Below, piece after piece: positions 11,600 through 23,600 of a stretch of 64,000 nucleotides of DNA (position 1 is its first letter; each line of letters opens with the position of its first letter). This DNA is from Protopterus annectens. Its lineage: Eukaryota; Chordata; Ceratodontiformes; Protopteridae. The stretch is from the NCBI RefSeq assembly GCF_019279795.1, contig NC_056732.1, forward strand, positions 179,549,113 through 179,613,112. The letters run 5' to 3'. Under the pieces are notes generated by a model, which was not told where the DNA came from, ran no database searches, and saw only the letters and a list, made by a program, of their open reading frames with translations. The translations under genes were made by a program, and so were the position numbers.

Positions 11600-12552
11600 G
11601 AGTGGAGCCACCACAAGAGGGACCGCTTGCAAGCCTTGCTGATCGCAATGGGTTGATGCAGAGGTAGAGCAAGGTAAGACCACTGAACTTGAAGTGTCCA
11701 CTGAAGGACCCGCATGTTGAACCTGGCAAGTGGAAGAAGAGATATTGCTGCTGCCAAGGACCCTAGAGCCCTCAGGACCAATTCCGCTGGAACAGAGCTG
11801 GAGTGGAGGATGGCCCTCACCTGGAGTCGCAGATTCTGAACTCTGTCGGCTGTGAGGAAGGCTCTTAACTCTCTCGTGTCTAACCTGGCACCTATAAAAT
11901 CTATCAGCTGAGTAGGGGCCAGGTTGGATTTTGCAACATTTATCGTGATGCCCAGGTGGGGAGCTAGATGAAGAAAGGAGTCTTGCGCCAATGACAGTAG
12001 ATGCCTTGTTGGGGCGGTAAGAAGCCAGTCGTCCAGGTATGGGAAGACCTGCACCCCCTGAAGCCTCAGGTGGGCCGCAACCACTGCTAATACTTTGGTG
12101 AACACCCTGGGGGCTGTGGTGAGACCAAAGGGAAGGACCCTGAACTGGTAGTGACTGGCTCCCAGCCGGAAGCGAAGAAACCTCCTGGAATGTCTGTCCA
12201 TTAGTATGTGGTAGTACGCATCCTTGAGGTCTATAGAGCACATCCAGTGATTCTCTCCCAGAAGGGGGAGGATGGATTGCAAGGTGACCATCCGGAACTT
12301 CTCCTTGGGAACTGCCAGGTTTAACAGGGACAGGTCTAAAATTGGTCTTAGGTCCCCCGTCTTCTTTGGCACTAAAAAGAACCTGGAGTAGAACCCTGAT
12401 CTGATCTGGTCTGGGGGGACGGGCTGGATGGCTCTTTTCCCCAGCAGATGGCCAATTTCTGCCGAAGCGGCCTCCCACTGACCGGGTGGAATGTCGGGGA
12501 GGGATTTTAATTTTGGAATGTGATGAAAGGGGATCTTGTATCCTCTGGACAT
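11600..12552 (-). pseudogene. C reverse transcriptase
   Basis: A long open frame with RAIQPVPPDQIRSGFYSRFF, LRPILDLSLLN, MCSIDLKDAYYHI, VLPFGLTTAPRVFTK and the catalytic VFPYLDDWLLTAP. All expected RT palm blocks are present in order. A second long frame overlaps it, as is usual in DIRS elements. Confidence 0.92.
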
Positions 12553-12599
12553 AATGCATGGGACCCAGCGGTCTGATGTTATGGACTCCTATGCCGCTA

Positions 12600-14928
12600 G
12601 GTGCTCCGAAAAACGTCCCCCGACGGCCTCCAGATTGGAGCAGTCGGGCAACCCTTCAGGGCTGCTGAGCGGGCCGTTCAGAGAAAGGTTCTCTGGACCC
12701 AAAGTTCCTGGGAGCCCCTCTGCCCCTGGGGCGGCGTCCTCCCTGTCCTCCTCTGCCACGGAAGGACTGGTTGTCCGGAGCGGGTTGGGATTGCTGCGAC
12801 TTCCGGAACCACATCTTCTTCTGGCCCTTTTGGTTCCTAGAGTAGGACCTCTGGGGCACAGAGAAGCAGATTCCGACGGCAGACAGTGTCTTCCCGTCCT
12901 TTTCGCTCTGGGTCAAGGTGTCGCGAACCGTCTTGCCAAAAAGGGCACCATCGAAGGGGGCGTTCGTGAAGGACGCCTTGAAGGGCTCTGTGAAATCGCA
13001 ATGGCGGAGCCAGGCCTGGCGTCTCGTGACTAGGCCTACTCCTGCAACTCTAGCGGCTCCCTCAGTAGCATGGGACAGCAACCGCATAGAGGTATTCGTC
13101 ACGGACCGAAGAGTGGCCATATGGGTGGAGTGCAAAAGTTTGTTCTCCGCCATGGACTCAGGGGGGGATGCAGCGTATTCTTTAATAAGATCGCGCTGCA
13201 TTCTGATAACATGTGCCAGGTAGTTGAGCGCCCTCACTGAGAAGGTCGCTGAACTAAACATTCGCTTCCCCAAGCGGTCCATCATCAGAGACTCCTTGCT
13301 CGGAGGATGGACTGAGGGACTCTCCTGGGCGAGTTCCCTCTTGGTGGCTGCTGCTGTCAACATGGCATCTACCGGGGGCCCCTTACTCCAGTGGGCACGA
13401 TCTGCAGGGGGGCTAAGGATTCGGTCTGGCCTTTTGGGGATTGGCTCCACGGTGTCCGGTTCCTTTCACGCCCTGGTGGTGATAAGGTCCACCAGGGGGT
13501 CGGCAGGAGGGGACACCCAAGAGGTAGACGGGCCCACTTTGAATGCCTCCAAGAACACGGACTCGTCCGAGGAAGACTTGGGGGCAGACCACCCTCCCCT
13601 TATGCGAAGCATTTCCATGATGTCTCCAAAGGAGACATCCTCGGGGGGTGATCTTGGGGAGCCTTCCCCTTCCTCCAAATCTGTGTCTTCAGTTAAAGAC
13701 TCGGGGGAGTCTATGTGCCTCCTTTTACATGTATGCTTGCGAGGGGCTTCCTCGGGGGGGCTGTCCGAGGAGCCCTCGCAAGCAGTGTCTTGTTCCAAAG
13801 GAACAGCTTGGGGCACTGAAGCGGGCTGTCCCAGGGGCCGGATGGTGGAAGCCTGACTCAGTGCAGATGGAGCGCGGGACGGGGCCGAAGCAAGTGCCGG
13901 GGGTCCGGAAGCACTCAACAGAGCCCTCTCCACTACATCAAAAGCCGAGGGGGAGCCAGCCTCGACCAAAGGATCCAAAAGTCGGCTCCCCCTCGAATCC
14001 GAAGAGTGGATCGGAGCCGGCCCCGAGACACTCGGATCCGAGGGACCAGTGCGCTCCAACACCGATGGCGCCGAAGGCACACTGAGTCCCCCGGATCCGA
14101 AGCTCGGAGCCAGGCTCTGAGAAGTCGGATCCGAAACACTCGAGGGTAGGGTCGGATCTGAAGTACCTAGTACTATCGGCGCCGACCCACCCCCAGCTCA
14201 GAAGCTGCCCGGCTCCGAACGCTCCGAACTCGGGTAGTGGGTCTGAGAAGGAGCTATAGGCTTGAAAAATGGGGTCGAGCTCCCCCCCAGAGGGGGGGGG
14301 GGAGGCAGGAGCACTCCCATCTGCATCTGGGCCTGGATGAACCTTATCATCATCCGGTCCAGATCAGCGTCAGAAAGGCTATACGTAGATCTCAAAGAGA
14401 CTACCGAGGTAGGCCTTGAGTGCCTCCTCGATAGCCTAGACAGAGATCGGGTCTCCTCCTCCTCAGGCCCTGGTAAAAAGCAGACCGGAGCTGAGGGGGG
14501 GGGGGGAGTGCCAGCAGCCAAGGAGGCCGGAGGAGAAGCCCGCTTAGCTGGCGGGGCCGAAACGGAGGTCTCGGCCCGCCGCTTGTGGTGCTTCTCTCCA
14601 GTCCTTTTTTCTTGTCTCTCTCTCCTCCAACCCAGCAGCGGGAGGTTGAGTCCCAGGTGGAGGAGGGGGAGCAGGCGAGGAGGGAACCAAAGCCACGGTA
14701 CCCACCATAGGAGCGGGAGCCGAAGCCGAGTCCGGGGGTAGAAGTCCCGCCAGGACCAGCTTCGACCTCTGCTCCTTCAATGCCCTGGGGTTGAACCCTG
14801 CACAAATGGAACATCCAGAAGTGAGGTGTTCAACTCCAAGGCATCACACCAGTGTGGCCATCAGCAGGGGAAAGCTTATGGCCACACTCGGAGCACTTGG
14901 AAAATATTGCCTTAGGGGCTTCTGACAT
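12600..14928 (-). pseudogene. C Gag-like region
   Basis: Begins MSEAPKAIF at 14928, then a Cys motif with KCSECGHKL, DGHT and CSICAGFNPRALK. A proline-rich stretch follows, then an Arg/Ser segment (SLSRLSRRHSRP, 14521-14198) with DLDRMMIRFIQAQMQM, an acidic stretch (SLTEDTDLEEGEG) and a conserved core (13450-12656) with KESLMMDRLGKRMFSSATFS, NYLAHVIRMQRDLIKE and FTNAPFDGALFGKTVRDTL. The end is Gly/Arg-rich (FRGRGGQGGRRPRGRG), a likely RNA-binding tail. Assembly and RNA binding are inferred by analogy with Gag. Treated as a fossil. Confidence 0.8.
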
Positions 14929-15209
14929 AACTAAAGTCTTTTTTTTTTTTTTTTTTTACAAAAAAAACAAAAGACAGAGAACTAGTACTAAACTAGCACA
15001 CACACACAAGGCCCCAAACAGTACACTCAAACAGAAACTCCGACCAGTGAGGGGAGGGTATAAACTTAAAGTTTTAAAAGTAAAAATTTTAAACTGAAAC
15101 TATCAAAAGATTAAGGGAAACCTAACACAATCACTCAAAACTAACTAAAAAATTCAAATTAAAGCTTTCTTTAGGTAATAATAATCACTTAGCTGAAGAG
15201 CTCAGACGA

Positions 15210-15390
15210 TCCAAGACCTGGTTACCAGCGCGGCAAACTAGATCTGGGGTCATGTAGGGAGAGCAGGGCATTATGGGTGAGGGGAGGAGCTAAGAGCTTG
15301 GATCCATAGCTGGATAACCATGCCGGTTCGGATCCGATATCGGATCCATAACCCACAGGTTGCAGACAAATGAATCTCCTACTTCAGATT
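15210..15390 (-). repeat. C 5' inverted terminal repeat with perfect palindrome
   Basis: Inverted partner of 9345-9530. The same 18-base palindrome lies at 15330-15347. Unlike the A lineage no clear TATA box is visible; the repeat has TCCCCTCACCCATAAT-type sequence near 15270, so promoter type is unknown. Confidence 0.88.
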
Positions 15391-18300
15391 GAAGGGTTCC
15401 ACAGCCATATGTGCTTGTAGCTCAGACACTCTTCTAGCTGGTGATGGCCAGAAGTAAGGCTGTTTTCCAAGAGAGGAATTTTAACTCTGCTGACACTGCC
15501 AGCTCAAAGGGGGGTAGCGTGGGCTTTTTCAGTACAACGTTAAGGTCCCAAGCAGGGGTAGGTGCTCTCTGTGGTGGCCTTAAGTTGATTGCCTCTCTCA
15601 GGAACTGTTTTATAAGAGGGTGAGAGAAGAGAGGTGGCTCAGTGTTGTAATGAGCAAAAATGGCAGAGGCAAGGATCTTAATGAAGGAGAAGGATAGGCC
15701 TCTGTGGAGTAGATCTGCTAAGTAAACCCAGGATTAGAGGAAGGGAGGGCAGGGTTGTGTCCTCTCCTTTAGATTGAATCCAGAAACAATACCTTTTCCA
15801 CTTATCAGCATGTAATTTCCTTGTACTGGGTCTTCTGGCCTCAAGAATGGCATCCAGCACCTGCTTGCTTAGGCTGGTTACTGGGGGAGATTTCAAGGAA
15901 TAAGCCAGGCTGCAAGGTTTAGGGTTTGCAGTTGCTGATGCAAGATCTGTCTCTTCTGGTGTAGGTGCCAGGATAGCACTGGTGTCAGGCTGCGCAGGAG
16001 TGGGTACCAGTGCTGGTGTGGCCAGTCTGGGGAAATCAAAATTGTCCTTGGTCTGTCCTGTCTTATCTTGAGCAATACTCTTGGGAGAAGGGGCAGAGGG
16101 GAAAGGCATAGATAGAGAGGTTTACCCACTGGAAGGATAGGGCATCCACTTTCCAGGCCCTGCTGTGGTGTACTGGTGCAGAATTTGCTGAGCTAGTGAC
16201 TGCAGGGGGAGGCTGAATCAGAAGGTTGAAGGTGCTGTCATCTAACTGCCACTCATGTAGGTCTAGGAGATTTCTTTTTAAGTCATCTGCCAGCGAGTTT
16301 TGCTTGCCTGGCAGGAATTGAGCTTGCAAATTGACCTGCATGTCTAAGGCTGTGTTCCACAGGGCCATGGCTAGCCTGCAGAGTAGGAAAGAGAGGATTT
16401 CCCCTGCTTGTTGATGTACCACATCACTGTGGTGTTGTCTGTTATTAGCAGGTGTCCTGGTGAGAGTAGTGATCTGAAAGCTGTCAGAGCATGCTGCACA
16501 GCTAGCATCTCTTTTTTGTTGATGTGCAGATGAATTTGTCTTGGGCTCCAGTGGCCCTGAATACAGTTGCCATCCATGTGAGCCCCCCAGGCATAGTCTG
16601 ATGTATCTGTGGTTAGGGTCTGGGTGGCGTGGGGTTGAGTAAAGGGCAGTCCCTTGTTGTGGTTGCATGCTGCTGCCCACCAAAGAAACTCTGTCCTTAG
16701 ACAGGGTATGATATGAATGACTGTTTCCAGGTCCTGAGAATGTTGGCATCAAAGACTTTTGAAGTACCATTGAAGTTTCCTCATATGCAGTCTGGCATAT
16801 GGAATTAGTAGGATGCATGAGGCCATGAACCCTAGGGCCTGCAGGATTTTCCTTGCAGATAGCTGGGTTCTGCTGGCCATCTGGAGCATTGCTCCCCGGG
16901 CCTCCGCTGAAAACAAGCTCTGTGGAACCTAGTCGGACTTTCCCAGTCAACAAATGTTAAATAAAAATTTTGAGTAAAACAGTCTGTCAGATAGGCTTGT
17001 TTTTCTGAAGTGAGGAATGCCATCTGGGATGCTGTGTCCAAGCTTGTTCCCAGGAATACAATCTTTTGACTGGGAACTAGTTTTGATTTATTTTTGTCAA
17101 TGGTGTACCCTAGGGAGGTTAGAAAGTTTTTTTTTTACAATTGTCAGGTGCTGCAACAGCAATTCCTGAATGTCTGCCTGAATCAGGCAGTCGTCCAAGT
17201 ACGGGTAAATTTGAATATTTCTCTGTCTGCAGTGAGCAATGGCTGGGGCCAGGCATTTTGTGAATACTTTGGGAGCAGTGGATATGCTAAAGGGTAGTAC
17301 AGAGAACTGATAATGTATAGATCCTGCCCTGAAGTGTAGGTATTTCCTGCATGACTTCCTTATAGGGATGTGCAGATAGGTTTCTTTTAAGTCTAGAGTG
17401 GCTAACCAGGCATCTTTGGCTAGCATAGGTAGAAGCTGATGCAGGGTGAGAATTTTGTTACCACCAAGAAGGTGTTGAGAATTGAAAAATCTAAGATTGG
17501 GCGCCAAGTGCCCTCCTTTCTGGGTACCAGGAAAAGTCTGGAATAGAATCCTTGACCTATCTGTTCCACAGGAACAGGTTGAATCGCCCTTATAGATAGC
17601 CGGGATTGAACTTGTTTTTGTGCCTCTGCCCACTGGTTTGGAGTGGGGTCTGGGAACCCTTTTGGGGTTGGCAGAGAATGGAAGTAGAATTTGTACCCCT
17701 GGGATACAATGTTGAGGACCCATCGGTCTTTGGTAATGGAAGTCCAGTTTTTTGCATGAAGGGCAAGTTTTCCTCCTAGGGGCACAAGCAGTTGGGCAGA
17801 GGTGGGGAGTGGAGTAGAGAAGTCATTGGGAATTCTTTCCATAAGGGGGTGGCTTAGCACTCCCTGCTTTAGAGGTGGACGCACTCCAATTCTAAGATCT
17901 TTGCATACCCTGAGACTGTAATCTTGGGGGGGGTCTGTTTCCCCTTGGGTCTAGTTTGAGATGGCCTTGAGGGGGCTGGAAAGGACCAATGTTTCGAGGG
18001 GCAATGCCTACTGAATCTAGGAGGCTGTACTTGCAAAAATTCTTTTGACTGTCTGCATAAATTTAGCTTTTTCTTCCATCTTTTTAATTACCTCTTCTGC
18101 TTTGGTGCCAAACAGGTTGTCCTTGTTCAAAGAAGCGTCTAGTAACTTTGATTTGACATGGTCCGGCAATGTCTGCTCCTTAAGCCAAGCATGCCTTCTC
18201 AGTACAGAACCAGTGACTGCTGCCCTGCAAGATGCTTCTAGGGCGTCAAAGCTCAGAATGCATACTTGAGCATATGAAACTGAAAATTCAAAGCCCTAAT

Positions 18301-19847
18301 GGCAAGAGTTGCAGAAGTATAAACTTTCTTACTCCATCTGTCCAAAGCAGTGGGATTCTTAGCTGTAGTTGCTTTGATACCCTTAGGCCCCCTGAGATAT
18401 GACCTCTGGGTCAGCAGTAGGATTTTTGAAAAGGAATTGGTGAGAGTCAGGTACTCTGTAGTACCTATCTGGTTTCCTAGGAACAGCGGGTAAAGTATCA
18501 GGAGTTAAGCTGGATTCCATAAAGATATCATCCACAACATCCAGGACTGAGGGTATTGCTAAAGTCCTATGCTGTGGCAAATCTAGAAATTCTCGAAGTC
18601 TCTTTTTGGATTGAGGATAGTCCTGACATTCCCAATGGAAATGCTCTCTTAAGGTATGCAGGGTTTCACCAAAAGAAAAGTCATCTGGAGGAGAGGCAGA
18701 GGGAATGGATTCCTCTGCATCTGAATCCTCATAAGCAGATAAGGGCATGTCTTCATAGTCAGATACCTCAGAGTCGTCAGACTCTTGGTCTGTTGAGGCT
18801 GCTGGGGACTGGTCTCTTTCTCTTAGCAGGGAAAGGCGGTCTTCCCCTAATCAGCATAATAAGGTCTTCTGCCATTTTAAGCATTTGATGTTGTGGCAAG
18901 GGAGCAGGTGCATGTGCTTGGGGTCTTTGGTTTTCTAGGCATAGCACTTACTCTTGGCCTTAGAAACTCGGTAGTTTTAGACAGAACTGAACATGTGAAA
19001 GTTGTTGATTTGTGTTGAACATTGGTAGTGCAAAGTACTTCCTCAGAAGCCAGTGCCTGTTCAACGGCTCCAGACCCATCCAAGGTAGAGACATCCACAG
19101 ATTCCATAGTCGAAGAGTCTCACGGCATACCGGACTCCGAACAGGTCTCAGTAGAGGCCTGTGAATCCACTGAAGTGGGCATCAGGGGCTGCAAAAGTGC
19201 CTCGAGTACCAGGGGACTGGCAACTAGCTTAATGGAAGCATTGTTGGCAGCTTTGGACCTGTGCAGTCTGTCTCTGTATGTATCCTTAAGTTTTTTCAGA
19301 ATATCGGTACTCAGATGGCTTACCAAAGCCATTTCGGAATACAGAGATCAAGAACTAAAGTATGTAGCAACAAAATGGCCCTAACAATGGATGGTTCGGG
19401 TGTTGAACAAAGCACAAAACCGAAAGCGAGGTACATCATGGTCTGGACCTAAACAGGTGACGCAGTAAGAATGAAAATCTCAGTGTGGTATTAGCTTTCC
19501 ACAGGCAAGACAATTGTTAACTTTTTCTGACATTGGTTAAAGCAAGAAAAAAGGATTCCCCAATGGAGTACTTGGCTTTAGAAGACTTCAGGATGATTCA
19601 ATTCATAAAAGAAAAACTCAGGTAGTGGCCGACCAGCACTCATACGAACTGCTTCTGCTACAGGCTCCTCGGCAAGAAAGACTGATGTAATGGCGTCAGC
19701 TACCTGTTTTTATACTCCTGACAACCTGATGTCAGTACTGGAGCAACAGCAACCGATGCAGAAATACTCTGGTATTCAGACAGACTGAGGGCTACCTGCA
19801 GGCAGATAACCCAAGTGTGATGACTGCAATAGTGAAACAAGATCATC
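15391..19847 (-). mobile_element. DIRS fossil A2, right segment (Gag, RT, RNase H, recombinase start)
   Basis: Continues A2 on the right of C; the recombinase sequence across 9344/15391 is collinear with other A copies. Parts on the minus strand: 5' terminal repeat about 19665-19847, Gag from 19533 to about 18030, RT 17884-17070 (DLKETYLHIPI; YPYLDDCLIQ), RNase H and linker 16830-16100 (LITDNTTVMWYINKQG; PGKQNSLADDL), recombinase start 15990-15391 (EARRPSTRKLHADKWKRYCF). A short LINE tail sits inside it at about 16884-16974. Without C, A2 is about 5.5 kb, the normal length. Broken in several places, moderately old. Confidence 0.9.
16884..16974 (+). mobile_element. 5'-truncated LINE tail inserted in A2
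   Basis: Other A copies lack this stretch. It contains CCGGGCCTCCGCTGAAAAC, GGACTTTCCCAGTCA and ends in AAATAAAAATTTTGAGT, matching the 3' tail of the LINE at 56940-57020 (GGGCCTCCACTGAAAAC, GGACCTCCCCGGTCA, AAATAAATAAAATA). Only the last 90 or so bases of the LINE are present. No clear target duplication. Confidence 0.75.
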
Positions 19848-20636
19848 ATCTGCCCTGGCTGGAGTCGGATCAGAGGACTTAAGATTTGACAGTCTGGGAC
19901 GCTTGGTTGGGGCCTCAAAAGAAAGCTTCTTTCTAGCCCCAGAAGAGCCCGCCTTGGCTGGGGAACCAGTGACCAAGGGGCCTCCTTTGACAAAGCCTTT
20001 AATCTGGAGCTTATTACAATGGTCAACCAAGGCACTCGGGTTGAAAGCAGCATAAATGCCGCATTCCACCTCGAGGTGGTTGCCGCCGAGACAGAAAGGC
20101 ACTCCTCATGTGAGTCGGAAATAGACATTTTCCGCCCACAACAGGAGCACCCTTTAAAACCCAAAGGTTTATCCGACATAACTAAACCAGGAAACCAAAC
20201 ACAAAGTCAAAAAAGAAGCCAAAGTTTGAAAAGCCTACTAAATCCATCCGAAACACTCACACACACAAACTAAGCAACTACTTGCACACCACAAAAAACT
20301 AGGCCGAACCACAAACCCCAAGAAAAAGACTTAAAGAAAGGGTAGGACTCAGCTGGGAGGGGATACCTAAGAAAGGAAAACTACATGCCAACACTGCAAT
20401 GCAGAAAAATTACAAAAATTTAAGAAACCTTACAAGAAACACAAAGCAATCTGGGTCTGACTGACTGAGCGGCAAGTGAGATCTGAGGGAGTATAGGGCA
20501 GCAGAGCATTATGGGAGGGGAGGCGCTTGAACTAAGCTGTGTTCTGAGTATGCTGGCTTGGATCCAAGACCCTAACATGAGGAATGGTGACTAGATAACA
20601 TCAGATCATATAGGTTACAGGCAAGTGGAACTTGCG
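19848..20636 (-). mobile_element. DIRS fossil B, right segment (Gag start and 5' end)
   Basis: Resumes B after A2. The Gag start at 20179 reads MSDKPLGFKGCSCCGRK then DSHEEC, the same N-terminal Cys motif as C. Bases about 20459-20636 resemble the C terminal repeat (GAGCATTATGGGAGGGGAGG; GGTTACAGGCAAGTGGAAC for C's GGTTGCAGACAAATGAATC). The end is placed at about 20636, where D begins. Confidence 0.72.
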
Positions 20637-23600
20637 CAAATGTACTATGCTCAGCAAACACACTGCCTTACTGGCATATGGGCAGATTCCTAAAATTTAC
20701 CCGACTGGGAGGAGGAGGAGGAAGGGTCCAGGAGCCCCTGGAGAAGAGTACTTATGAAGCCTGGACTGGATCTAGAAAACATTCAGTTTGTAGTGCTATG
20801 TGAAGGCAAGTAGAGAGAACCAAGTTGCTGCCTCTAGAATTCTACAGTCTACTCCTTTCCAAAATGTCACTTAAGAGGAAAAGGCCCTGGTAAAAAGTGC
20901 CTTTACCTTCCTTAGATTCACTTCACCATGGTAGATGTAACAAAAAATACCAGAGGACAACTCGCTTGCAATGAATCGCTTAGAGACCTTGACTTTTCTT
21001 TTCCCAGGAAAAGGAAATAAAAAGCCTTTCAGCCTTCCAAAAGGGCTTTTTTCCATCAAGGTAGCTCCTGAGCTGCCTATGCAAATTCACAGAATCAAGC
21101 AACATCCATCGCTTATTCTTAGGTTCTTGAAAGAACATATGAAGATTAAAAGACGGATAGAAAATGAAAACTGTAACCACTTTGCATGAAAACAAAAAGG
21201 ATGAGTGAGTAGTACAACTTTAGCCCTGAGGAAAATCAGGTAAGGTCATCCCACCATGAAAGCTTGCAGCTCAGAAACTCACCTTGCAGATATCAGAGCA
21301 ATAAGCAAAACCGTTTTCCCACATTACAAACTTAAGATCAGTGTGAGCTGCTGGTTCAAAATGCGGTAAGGTCAATTATTCAAGAACACAGTTGGGATCT
21401 CACAAAGAAGGAATTTACTTGAAGTCACCTCATAAAATACTCCTTTTCATGTACTTTTACCAAAAAAGAAAAAAAAAATGAGAAAAAGGAGGAGGTTCTA
21501 TTGGCAGATAAGCAGAGATGGCCACTAAATGCACCTAAATGGAGGCATATGCTAAGCCATTCTGAAGTAGCTCACACCAATATTTGAAAACCAAAGGGAT
21601 ATTAACCACACTGTACCAACTGTTTTTGGCTTCCTTTAACACCTGCTGCACACTCAAGAAACAAGTGCCGAAATGGAGTAAAAATAGAATCATCCAGGCT
21701 GTCAACAGAAATTTCCCCAAACTGGGGTTTACCAGTCATCCTTGAGACTGTGTGAGCAGATCCAGTGTGTGAGGAAATCTTTTGTAAATAAACAGGGAGA
21801 ACCAAGATTGCCTAGGCTAATCGGGGGTCACCACAATAATCTCTGGCTTTTCTCTGAAGTTTCATTAGTACCTTTTAAATCAGTGGAAGGGTGGAAATGC
21901 ATACAGGAACACAGCTATCCCAGGGAAAGAGAATGACTGTCTGTAAAGCATGGCTGCAAGGAGGTCTGGAACAGAATTTCTCCAGCTGTCTGTTTTTAAA
22001 GGAGGCAAACAAATCTACTAGAGGTATTCCCCACATCTGGACTCAATCCTGGAACACCACTGCCCTGAGCTTCCACTCATGACAGTCTGCCACAGATCTG
22101 TCTAGTCTGTCTGACACAATGTTCTGCTTGGATGGAATGTATAATGCCTGAGGAGAGAGAGAGAATAGTCAGAAGTCTGCATCCCTAAGACCCTGGTACC
22201 CCCTAGTTTGTTGAAGTACATCACTGTGGTTATACTCATAACCACCAGAAGAGGACCCCAGAGTTCAAAGGTGGTGAGGGACTTTCAAGTAGTGAAAAAA
22301 TGCATATCTCCTAGATATTGATGAGCTTCTGTGCATCTTGCCCCAAGTGGCTAGCACTTGCATCCTTACTGACACAGCTCCCCAGACAAAGTTGGATAAA
22401 TCTGTCTGGAAAAATGGTACTGATTTCCAAAAACCTTTCTAAGAATTCTTTAGCTGAGGTGACAATCTTTGGGAGAATTCCAGAAACAGTCTACAGAACT
22501 TTGTCTTAAGGCAGAAAAGCCAGACTTAGTCAATTAAGCACCCCAGAAAGATGAGTCTTTGTGAGGGTGTCAAGCAACACTTTAGGAGGTTCAACCTGAA
22601 CCCTAGATGGACAAGTCAGGACAAAACCTTCTCTAACAATTCCACACAACCGGATGAAGACTATGCACAGATCAGCAAGTCATCCAAGTACATAAAGAAG
22701 TGAATGTTTATAGTCAGTTAGTGGGCCACTATTGGATCAAGGCATTTGGTAAACACTAGCTTTGTAGTGGACAGCTCAAAGGGAAATACAAAAAACTGAG
22801 CTTTGCTGTGTCAGGTTCACTCTGACATCCTCTGAAGTGAAGAGCAAAGGAGCTATGAAGAAAGGCATCTGTCAAGACCAGGGTCACCATGAAGTAGTAG
22901 TCTGGAAACAGAGGAAGTACTGTATTGCAGGATGAATGTCTAACTTTGGGACCTTGACAAACGTTTTCAAAAAAAATAAATGTCCCACACTGGTCTGACT
23001 GCTCTTATTGGGGAACCAAGAAAATACTAAAGAAATGCCTTGTTCTTTCTGAAAGTGCTAGCTCTAGAGAATAGGAGGGAATAACAAAGTCTGGCCTGGT
23101 AGATGAGAGGGAACCCCCCCCCCCAACAGAGGTGGAAAACTTCACTTCCACCTGGGCTAACAACATTCACACCCATTTGCTAGAACCCACTGACAGCTAA
23201 GTTGACTTGTTACGAGATAACTTGAGAGACAAGAAACCATACCGGGGCTTGATAAAAATGGGTGGATTGCCTCAGCATAGTCATAAGTTGGAAGGGTGGC
23301 TTATTCTTTCTAGTAAAGGAACCCTTCTTGTTAGGCTTGGTGGAGTTGTACTGCCATTTTCTTTTATTGACTTTTTTTGGCTGGGACACTTTCTGGTTAG
23401 CTCACCAAAAATTACTTTGCTTAAAGGAGAATAAATAGGGGAATATGGAACATTTTTGAAAGTCCTTGCATCCATTTACCTCTGTCAATCAAGTGTTTCA
23501 GTATCGGATTACCTGCTGTACTGAACACAGAACCATACTAGAGAAGCATTCATAATTTCATTTTTTTAAATGCATCAGAAAAACTCTGGAAATACAGCCC

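Larger units (their letters stand above)
9345..15390 (-). mobile_element. DIRS retrotransposon fossil C, both ends, near whole
   Basis: A 6.0 kb element in minus orientation inserted in the recombinase region of A2. Its terminal repeats (9345-9530 and 15210-15390) show about six differences over some 140 bases by eye. Parts: Gag 14928-12600, RT 12552-11600, RNase H and linker 11500-10800, recombinase 10790-9744, internal complementary region 9609-9709. Its open frames are the longest in the window, so it looks almost whole with few breaks. It represents a second DIRS lineage, distinct from A in terminal repeats and Gag but with the same layout. Confidence 0.94.

Noticed and set aside
10769-12559. 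Long open frame of nearly 600 codons that could be taken for a host gene
   Set aside because: It contains RNase H and DIRS linker blocks and overlaps RT and recombinase frames of element C, so it is transposon sequence.
13224-13856. Plus-strand open frame of 210 codons
   Set aside because: It is antisense to the C Gag region and has no domain; a shadow of a GC-rich coding region.
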